From positions 50,321-87,208 of the forward strand of contig HF998498.1 of assembly GCA_000433775.1 (NCBI GenBank): a DNA stretch of 36,888 nucleotides. Reading direction: 5' to 3'. The notes beneath the pieces were generated by a model. That model was not told the DNA's origin. It saw only the letters and a program-made list of their open reading frames with translations, and did no database searches. The position numbers and the translations under genes are program-made. Below, piece by piece: positions 32,175 through 36,888 of the stretch (positions are counted from its first letter, which is position 1; every line of letters starts with the position of its first letter). Origin of the DNA: Corallococcus sp. CAG:1435. GTDB taxonomy: Bacteria > Bacillota > Clostridia > Christensenellales > CAG-314.

Positions 32175-32726
32175 ATGAAACAGGCAATACTTGTAGTTGA
32201 TATGCTTAACGATTTTGTAACGGGTGCATTGAAATGCGACAGAGGGTTGGCAATTGTACCCAAAACGGCGCAACTGCTGGACGGAGCGAGAAAAGTCGGC
32301 GTGCCCGTTGTTTTCTGCAACGACGCCCACATTAAAGGAATAGACCACGAACTTAAATTGTGGGGAGATCACGCCATTGTCGGGACAAAAGGCGCAGCGG
32401 TTATTCCCGAATTGAAACTGTGCCAAACCGACTACGTTGTACCCAAACGTCGTTACAGCGGATTTTTCCACACCGATTTGGACTTGCTGTTGAAAGAACT
32501 GGGCGTAGATACGGTAATTATGACGGGCTTGCACACACACATGTGCGTCAGACACACTTCCGCCGACGCCTACTGCCTGGGCTACAACATTGTGGTGGCA
32601 AAGGACGCAACCGACTGCTTCACGAAGGAAGACTACGAATACGGTTTGAAGTACCTGAAAGAAGTTTACGGAGCGGAAATAACCACGGTGGACGAATTGC
32701 TGAAAGATTGGGGCGCAAACGCCTGA
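32175..32726 (+). CDS. Isochorismatase-family cysteine hydrolase (nicotinamidase-like)
   Basis: A 183-residue cytoplasmic hydrolase. The catalytic triad is visible: Asp9 (LVVDMLNDF), Lys91 (VVPKRRYSGF) and Cys124 (THMCVRHTSADA); the GLHTHMCV strand includes the usual cis-peptide region. HIKGIDHELKLWGDHA resembles the metal-binding region of nicotinamidases. Substrate is not determined: nicotinamide, isochorismate, ureidoacrylate and others are all used in the family. GGAGG lies 7 bases before ATG 32175; the TTG at 32169 is only one base from it and is discarded. Monocistronic. Confidence 0.92.
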   Translation: MKQAILVVDMLNDFVTGALKCDRGLAIVPKTAQLLDGARKVGVPVVFCNDAHIKGIDHELKLWGDHAIVGTKGAAVIPELKLCQTDYVVPKRRYSGFFHTDLDLLLKELGVDTVIMTGLHTHMCVRHTSADAYCLGYNIVVAKDATDCFTKEDYEYGLKYLKEVYGAEITTVDELLKDWGANA

Positions 32727-32774
32727 GTTGAAAGCCACGCAATAAGTTTTCGCAAACGCAATAAAAAAGTAAAC

Positions 32775-32807
32775 AAAAAAGACGTTACCGAAAGAACGTC
32801 TTTTTTC
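32775..32807. terminator. Bidirectional terminator after isochorismatase-family gene
   Basis: GACGTT / AACGTC with an 8-base loop (32781-32800), six A before and six T after. It serves the plus gene and probably also the minus-strand FMN-binding protein gene ending at 32834. Confidence 0.88.
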
Positions 32808-32833
32808 ATGGGCGAAACAATGCCTCAAAAAAG

Positions 32834-33310
32834 TTATCTGTAAATGAACAGGGGCTGAGTGTGATCACGGTCGGCTGTTTTTGCGACATAATCTATCTCG
32901 TAGCGGTGATACCTTGTGTACGTTTCCGCCTTGGTGAGGGTGATTTCCACAATGCGCATGTCGGGGTTGGATTCCGCAACGTACTCTTCGTAGTTGAGAG
33001 AAAACTCTCTCTTCAAAATTTTGCGCAACTCGGCATTGCCGGCATCCAAAGGATGTCCCACAGAGCGTGCAACGCCCTGCATATTGTGCGAACCGTGGCA
33101 CAGTCCCACGTTGGGATTTCTTTTTATGTCGTGGAAAAGGGTGTTTGTGGTTTTTCCCAAAACGTAAAATTTACCTTCACGGTAATAGGCGTTTACATCC
33201 CTTGCGGAAACGATATTTTCCGCACTTGAAGCAAGACACATTTCCGTGATGTGTCCGAAATTTTCTTCCATTACTTCCAACGCTCTCGTGTAAATTTGTT
33301 GTTTGTCCAT
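32834..33310 (-). CDS. Pyridoxamine 5'-phosphate oxidase-like FMN-binding protein
   Basis: A 158-residue split-barrel flavoprotein of the PNPOx-like group. ARDVNAYYREGKFYVLGKTTNTLFHDIKRNPNVGLC is the typical FMN-binding and barrel pattern; a C-terminal part with EITLTKAETYTRYHRYEIDY completes the barrel. It is too short and lacks the PLP-binding C-terminus of true PdxH, so a general flavin oxidoreductase role is likelier. Upstream in-frame ATG exists, but GGAGG lies 5 bases before ATG 33310, which I use. Confidence 0.88.
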   Translation of the reverse strand: MDKQQIYTRALEVMEENFGHITEMCLASSAENIVSARDVNAYYREGKFYVLGKTTNTLFHDIKRNPNVGLCHGSHNMQGVARSVGHPLDAGNAELRKILKREFSLNYEEYVAESNPDMRIVEITLTKAETYTRYHRYEIDYVAKTADRDHTQPLFIYR

Positions 33311-33360
33311 TTTTACCTCCAACTTCAAAATACAAATGTCAAAACTTTTTTACATTAGAT

Positions 33361-33389
33361 ATTGTAACACCGCAAATGTTGCAAGTCAA
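33361..33389 (-). promoter_or_regulatory. Promoter of FMN-binding protein gene
   Basis: TTGACT (33384-33389) and TACAAT (33361-33366), 17-base spacer, 50 bases before ATG. Confidence 0.82.
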
Positions 33390-33422
33390 TAGCAAATGTA
33401 AGTTTTTGTGCAGTACGCAACA

Positions 33423-33473
33423 AAAAATCCGACACATTATCTGTCGTTACAAACAAAAGAAGTGTCGGATTTT
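33423..33473 (-). terminator. Terminator of DUF1858 gene
   Basis: AAATCCGACAC / GTGTCGGATTT with a long loop of about 26 bases, T-run on the minus strand; 11 bases past the stop. Confidence 0.75.
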
Positions 33474-33484
33474 GATGCGTAATG

Positions 33485-33667
33485 TCAGGCGTTGAGTTGT
33501 GCAAGCATTTCTTCGACGTCCACTCCGTGGGCAGCGGCTGCTTCCTCGACGGTTTCCTGGTGGGCAAGCAAACAATGGATGCATCCCATACCGTAACTGC
33601 CGAAAACCTGTGCCGCCTGAGGCTTAACCTGCAAAACGTCAACAATTCTCATATCCTTCGTTATCAT
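33485..33667 (-). CDS. DUF1858 domain protein
   Basis: A 60-residue stand-alone DUF1858 domain: MITKDMRIVDVLQVKPQAA, then YGMGCIHCLLA with a CxxC pair and the TVEEAAAAHGVDVEEMLAQLN helix. The domain is common in anaerobes, alone or joined to hybrid-cluster-type or redox proteins; a redox or metal-binding role is inferred from the CxxC. AAGGAG lies about 12 bases before ATG. Monocistronic with its own promoter and terminator. Confidence 0.92.
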   Translation of the reverse strand: MITKDMRIVDVLQVKPQAAQVFGSYGMGCIHCLLAHQETVEEAAAAHGVDVEEMLAQLNA

Positions 33668-33692
33668 GAAAGTTGTTCTCCTTTTTTTGTTT

Positions 33693-33721
33693 ATTGTACA
33701 ATATTATCGCCTTTTTGGCAA
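33693..33721 (-). promoter_or_regulatory. Promoter of DUF1858 gene
   Basis: TTGCCA (33716-33721) and TACAAT (33693-33698), 17-base spacer, 26 bases before ATG. It begins just past the end of the zinc-ribbon gene; no terminator for that gene is seen between. Confidence 0.82.
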
Positions 33722-33737
33722 CTTTATAAGCCTGTTT

Positions 33738-34886
33738 TTACTTCAAAAAAGAATACCATTCGGGAAAATCCTCCCAAATGTCCGCAGGGTTGGAATCGCC
33801 CAGATAGTTGTACAGCAACACGATGCCTGCAATCACCGCTATTCCCGCCAAAACAGTCAGCAACACCTTCCACGGCGACACGGGAGCCTTTCCGCACACC
33901 TTGCTGTGCTGTTTGTCATCGCTGAAAATGCCGGAAACGTACTGATTGTACACTTTTTTGTTGTACTTGGTGGCGGCAACATACACGGGAACCATCATGT
34001 ACTTGAATGATTTAGACAAAAAACGCATTTCCACATTGAGTGTGCCTTCCACGTCCGCTCCGTACCGCCAAAGTATGTCCCGACGTATCTTTTGTTCCAT
34101 TTGCATTTTTGCCTGCGAAAATGCGTCTAACGGCTCCAAAGTGTAATGGTCGGCAATGTAACCCGCCAAAAATTCGTTGCTGTACACCCTGTAATTTTGT
34201 TTTGGAAAAGGTTGCAACGCCCGAAAATACTTTTCGGGAATGTTTCCGTTGGCACGAATGAACACGTCGTCGAAAGTGTTGTCGATAACTCCGCTGACAG
34301 GCACCCAATCTATGTAACTTTCCGTGTAGGTTTTTCCGTTGCGGCGAACGGTGCGTGTTTTGCGAATACCCACCGTGCCGTTGTAGGAAGAAGTCGTTGT
34401 GGCGTCAAACGTCCATGCGGGAACGAAAACGCCCTTGACGCTGTCCTCACGTGTGTGTTTGCGAAACTTGTTGGGGGCAAACAGCCTGCGTTTGCGCCAC
34501 CTTGAAAGTTGTTGCGCAGCCTGTTTGGCAGTGAGTTGAAAGGGTATCAGCGAATCGGGCTTGACAAGCGAACCCGTTTTGTCGTCGATTACTACGGGCG
34601 AATTGCAGTAGGGACAGGTAGTTGCAAGCGCAGTGCGTGGAGCAACGGTAACGGCTCCGCAGTTGTAACAACGATACGTTGCCACATCGCCGTCGTCCCA
34701 GCGACTGAATGTAGCCAAATCGGAAAAATCCCTTTCCTGCACGTCGACGCTTTGGTCAAACTGTACCTTTCCTCCGCAATGGTCGCACAAAAGACTTCCG
34801 CTTGCAGGGTCGAAACGCAACGTGGCTCCGCAATTGGGACATTTGTGCTGAAATGATTTTTGTTGTTTCAGTCTGTTGTCGTCCAT
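33738..34886 (-). CDS. Zinc-ribbon membrane protein, YdjG-like
   Basis: 382 residues. Two zinc ribbons at the N-terminus (CPNC at 16-19 with CDHC at 34-37; CYNC with CPYC, about 73-94), a central soluble domain of about 240 residues, and a transmembrane helix near 343-362. It resembles Bacillus YdjG-type proteins. In Bacillus, the ydjGHI genes act with PspA in envelope stress, where the membrane protein anchors the SPFH protein YdjI (established for that system; transfer here is inference from gene pairing). It begins 4 bases after the SPFH gene stop, with a weak ribosome site, so translation is probably coupled. Confidence 0.82.
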   Translation of the reverse strand: MDDNRLKQQKSFQHKCPNCGATLRFDPASGSLLCDHCGGKVQFDQSVDVQERDFSDLATFSRWDDGDVATYRCYNCGAVTVAPRTALATTCPYCNSPVVIDDKTGSLVKPDSLIPFQLTAKQAAQQLSRWRKRRLFAPNKFRKHTREDSVKGVFVPAWTFDATTTSSYNGTVGIRKTRTVRRNGKTYTESYIDWVPVSGVIDNTFDDVFIRANGNIPEKYFRALQPFPKQNYRVYSNEFLAGYIADHYTLEPLDAFSQAKMQMEQKIRRDILWRYGADVEGTLNVEMRFLSKSFKYMMVPVYVAATKYNKKVYNQYVSGIFSDDKQHSKVCGKAPVSPWKVLLTVLAGIAVIAGIVLLYNYLGDSNPADIWEDFPEWYSFLK

Positions 34887-34890
34887 AATT

Positions 34891-35928
34891 TCAGTTTAAT
34901 TTTTCTCCGCATTCGGGACAGAATTTCGCACCTTCTCCAACGGGTTTTCCGCAGGACGGGCAGGTGTTTCCCGACACAAGTTTTTTGCCACATTCGGGAC
35001 AGAATTTCGCCGTTGCGCTGATTTTGGCACCGCATTCGGGGCAGAATTTACTGTCCTTGGGCTTGTTTTGGGCATTTTGCGCACTGCCGAATGCCGTCCC
35101 CAAAATACCGCCTGCCTGCGCTCCCAAACCGATACCCATGAAAGTACCCATAGAACCGGGGTTTTTCGCCGCATCGCCGAGAGCGTCCGCCGCCTTCTTT
35201 TGCGTGTAGGTGCCCATCTGGTCGGCAAGTATTCCCAAACTTGCACGTTCGTCTATTGCCTTTTCCACCGCTTCGGGCAAACTGATGTTGATGATGTTGA
35301 AGTCCGTCAGTTCCAAACCTATGGCATCAAATTTGGCTTGAGCGTTGTCACGTATCATGTTGCCGAATTCCTGGTAGTTCATTGCCATGTCCAAAGCGGA
35401 AATGCCGCTTTCGGCAATGGTGTCGCTCATTTGCGAAACAAGAATGCTTTTGAGATTGCTTTCTATGTCCTGCACGCCGAATTTGCCGTTGGTGCCAAAC
35501 ACTTCCCGCAAAAATTCCGCAGGGTCGTTGACTCTGAAAGAGTAATTGCCGAAAGCACGCACACGCACGGCACCGAATTCCTTGTCACGCATGGTGATGG
35601 GATTGTTGGTACCCCACTTGCAGTCCACAAACTGCTTGGTGTTGACAAAGTACAACTCTGCTTTAAAACGGCTTTCCCCCTGATACCAGATACTGCCTAT
35701 TGCCGAAAGAATGGGCAGGTTGCGTGTTGTAAGTTTGTGCTGACCGGGACCGAAAACGTCGGCGATTTTGCCCTGATGCACAAACACGCCTGCCTGCGAC
35801 TCTCTGACGGTTAATTGCGAACCGCTCATTATTTCTTTGCCTTGCATGTCGAAGCGATGCACCATTGTGTCCTGACTTTCGTCCTTCCACTCCAACACTT
35901 TCCACATTTGCGATTTTAACCAACCCAT
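34891..35928 (-). CDS. ydjI: SPFH-domain protein with double zinc ribbon, YdjI-like
   Basis: 345 residues. N-terminal SPFH / virion-core-like domain (about 1-230; for example KEIMSGSQLTVRESQAGVFVHQGKIADVFGPG and the helix MNYQEFGNMIRDNAQ), a glycine/alanine linker (about 245-285, GTFMGIGLGAQAGGI), then a C-terminal tail (294-345) with four CPxC knuckles forming two zinc ribbons. No transmembrane segment, so membrane association would go through the partner protein. AAAGGAGAT lies 7 bases before ATG. It is first in a two-gene operon with the zinc-ribbon membrane protein. Confidence 0.92.
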   Translation of the reverse strand: MGWLKSQMWKVLEWKDESQDTMVHRFDMQGKEIMSGSQLTVRESQAGVFVHQGKIADVFGPGQHKLTTRNLPILSAIGSIWYQGESRFKAELYFVNTKQFVDCKWGTNNPITMRDKEFGAVRVRAFGNYSFRVNDPAEFLREVFGTNGKFGVQDIESNLKSILVSQMSDTIAESGISALDMAMNYQEFGNMIRDNAQAKFDAIGLELTDFNIINISLPEAVEKAIDERASLGILADQMGTYTQKKAADALGDAAKNPGSMGTFMGIGLGAQAGGILGTAFGSAQNAQNKPKDSKFCPECGAKISATAKFCPECGKKLVSGNTCPSCGKPVGEGAKFCPECGEKLN

Positions 35929-35979
35929 ATTTTATCTCCTTTACCTGTTTTTTTTGTAAAAAACACAGTTGTTTTACAT

Positions 35980-36008
35980 ATTATACACTATAAACGCATT
36001 TTTGGGAA
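35980..36008 (-). promoter_or_regulatory. Promoter of ydjI-like operon
   Basis: TTCCCA (36003-36008) and TATAAT (35980-35985), 17-base spacer, 52 bases before ATG. The -10 is consensus, the -35 poor. Confidence 0.68.
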
Positions 36009-36042
36009 TAATCTTTTAAAAATTTATTGCTTGGAGGAAGAT

Positions 36043-36759
36043 ATGATAAAACTGACGGAACTGCGCCTGTTTGACTGCACTGCAGGGGGAACAGTTGTGC
36101 CTGACGTTTTTTTCGACAACGCACTGCGCACATGCGTGGCGGACGTAGGCGAAATGGCGAAGGTGAAAATACACCTGCAAAGAAAGAAAAAAGCCGCACA
36201 AATACAAGTTGTTTCCGTTGTGGAACAGCCTGCGGGCATTTCCGAAGAATTGAAGGCAAAACGTTTCGGAAAGTTGCACACGGGTAAACAAATTTTTGAC
36301 ACGGCAGGCAATTTTTGCGGTAATCTGACAGACGCCGATTTTTCAAATTCTCTTGCTCTTACACGCATTTACTCGGGGGAAAGAATTTTTACCGCAGGGG
36401 TTGTTTTAAGCGTGGGAAAGGATGCGATAGTAATTAAAACGCCGTCGGCGAAAAGTTTGTGGAAAAAGCAGGTTGTTGCCTTGCAAAAGCAGAAAGCCGA
36501 AAAGGAGCAACAGACACCGCAACAGTTGACGGTTACAAAAAACGTTGCACCGTCAACGCAAAATGTTGCAATTTCAAACAGAACCGTAAGGCGAAGATAC
36601 GGCAACTTTGATTTTTTGCTTCACAAAAGAGTGGACAAAACGATAGTGAACTTTCAGGGGGAAACAATGATTAAAAAGGGGGAAACGATAACGGAAAAGG
36701 TGCTGAAAGACGCCAAAATTTCCGGAAAACTTGTGGAACTGTACCTTCACATAGAGTAA
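36043..36759 (+). CDS. PRC-barrel-like protein
   Basis: 238 residues. Two beta-rich segments of PRC-barrel character (about 1-60 and about 75-135, including FGKLHTGKQIFDTAGNFCGNLTDADF and GVVLSVGKDAIVIKT), a lysine/glutamine-rich linker (about 140-180), and a C-terminal module of about 50 residues (YGNFDFLLHKRV, IVNFQGETMIKKGETITEKV, GKLVELYLHIE) that I associate with firmicute PRC-barrel proteins. Function unknown. The TTG at 36031 is in frame, but ATG 36043, 5 bases after GGAGG (36033-36037), is the start. Divergent from the ydjI operon. Confidence 0.78.
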   Translation: MIKLTELRLFDCTAGGTVVPDVFFDNALRTCVADVGEMAKVKIHLQRKKKAAQIQVVSVVEQPAGISEELKAKRFGKLHTGKQIFDTAGNFCGNLTDADFSNSLALTRIYSGERIFTAGVVLSVGKDAIVIKTPSAKSLWKKQVVALQKQKAEKEQQTPQQLTVTKNVAPSTQNVAISNRTVRRRYGNFDFLLHKRVDKTIVNFQGETMIKKGETITEKVLKDAKISGKLVELYLHIE

Positions 36760-36825
36760 CGGCGTTTCGGGCTGTTTACCTTACACTCAACCGTGCAACG
36801 GCGTGCGTGCATACGCCAACTTTGC

Positions 36826-36860
36826 AAAAAAAACCGCCCGTACAAAAAGTACAGACGGTT
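36826..36860 (-). terminator. Terminator for a minus-strand transcript from beyond the right edge
   Basis: AACCG / CGGTT and GTAC / GTAC stem parts (36832-36860) with an internal mismatch; the T-run follows only on the minus strand (eight A at 36826-36833), so it probably ends a gene entering from the right. Confidence 0.6.
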
Positions 36861-36888
36861 GCGGAGCCTCACAGCCCATCACTCTACG

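Noticed and set aside
31657..32187. Minus-strand cysteine-rich ORFs in the 160-base array
   Set aside because: They repeat because the DNA repeats, shift frame between copies, and lack start signals.
36861..36888. Possible 3' end of a structured RNA entering from the right edge
   Set aside because: Only 28 bases are visible beyond the terminator; they match no RNA family I can recognise.

Overview
The window reads as chromosome of an anaerobic, probably spore-forming low-GC Gram-positive bacterium (Bacillota, Clostridia-like). The pointers are a SpoIIID regulator, a PerR / rubredoxin / reverse-rubrerythrin oxidative-stress operon, surface lipoproteins carrying InlB-type repeats, a YdjI-type SPFH protein, an alpha2-type glycyl-tRNA synthetase, strong AGGAGG ribosome binding sites and sigma-A promoters with 17-base spacers. 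The genus cannot be fixed from sequence reading alone.

Layout. (1) Positions 1-7306, minus strand: a compact seven-gene operon starting from a clear promoter at 7341-7369. It encodes a patatin-like phospholipase, a metallo-beta-lactamase-fold lipoprotein, and then shikimate-pathway genes aroC, aroB, a fused aroA-aroE, aroQ and aroK, the last cut by the window edge. Apart from DAHP synthase this covers every step from DAHP to chorismate. (2) 7541-8968: a membrane glycosyltransferase. (3) 9721-10975: perR, a 37-residue rubredoxin and a reverse rubrerythrin under a PerR-type box. (4) 11021-16140: a TtcA-family protein, SpoIIID, a DUF2804 protein, a Bax-inhibitor-like membrane protein and glycyl-tRNA synthetase. 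(5) 16318-17848: a tandemly duplicated region carrying three copies of a palindrome, leading into an XRE regulator and two coupled unknown genes. (6) 17866-22554: Tex, an array of terminator-like hairpins, an unknown membrane-anchored protein and a cyclophilin. (7) 22618-23012: tRNA-Pro(GGG) followed by a degraded tyrosine-integrase fragment. (8) 23343-27393: an M3 metallopeptidase lipoprotein and an M29 aminopeptidase. (9) 27585-36759: a HAD phosphatase, a DUF819 transporter-like protein, a GNAT-like protein, an isochorismatase-family hydrolase, an FMN-binding protein, a DUF1858 protein, the YdjI / zinc-ribbon pair and a PRC-barrel-like protein.

Intergenic regions are unusually rich in local tandem repeats. 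At least four unrelated arrays are present (periods near 195, 156, 63 and 160 bases), plus a cluster of hairpins. None has CRISPR architecture.

The observations most worth following are: the aroA-aroE fusion together with a shikimate kinase whose P-loop lacks its usual glycines; the XRE / 43-residue / 149-residue cassette with iterated palindromes in front of it; the terminator-bearing repeat array behind tex; the integrase relic beside tRNA-Pro; and a probably leaderless GNAT-like gene. I found no defence island, CRISPR array or intact mobile element.
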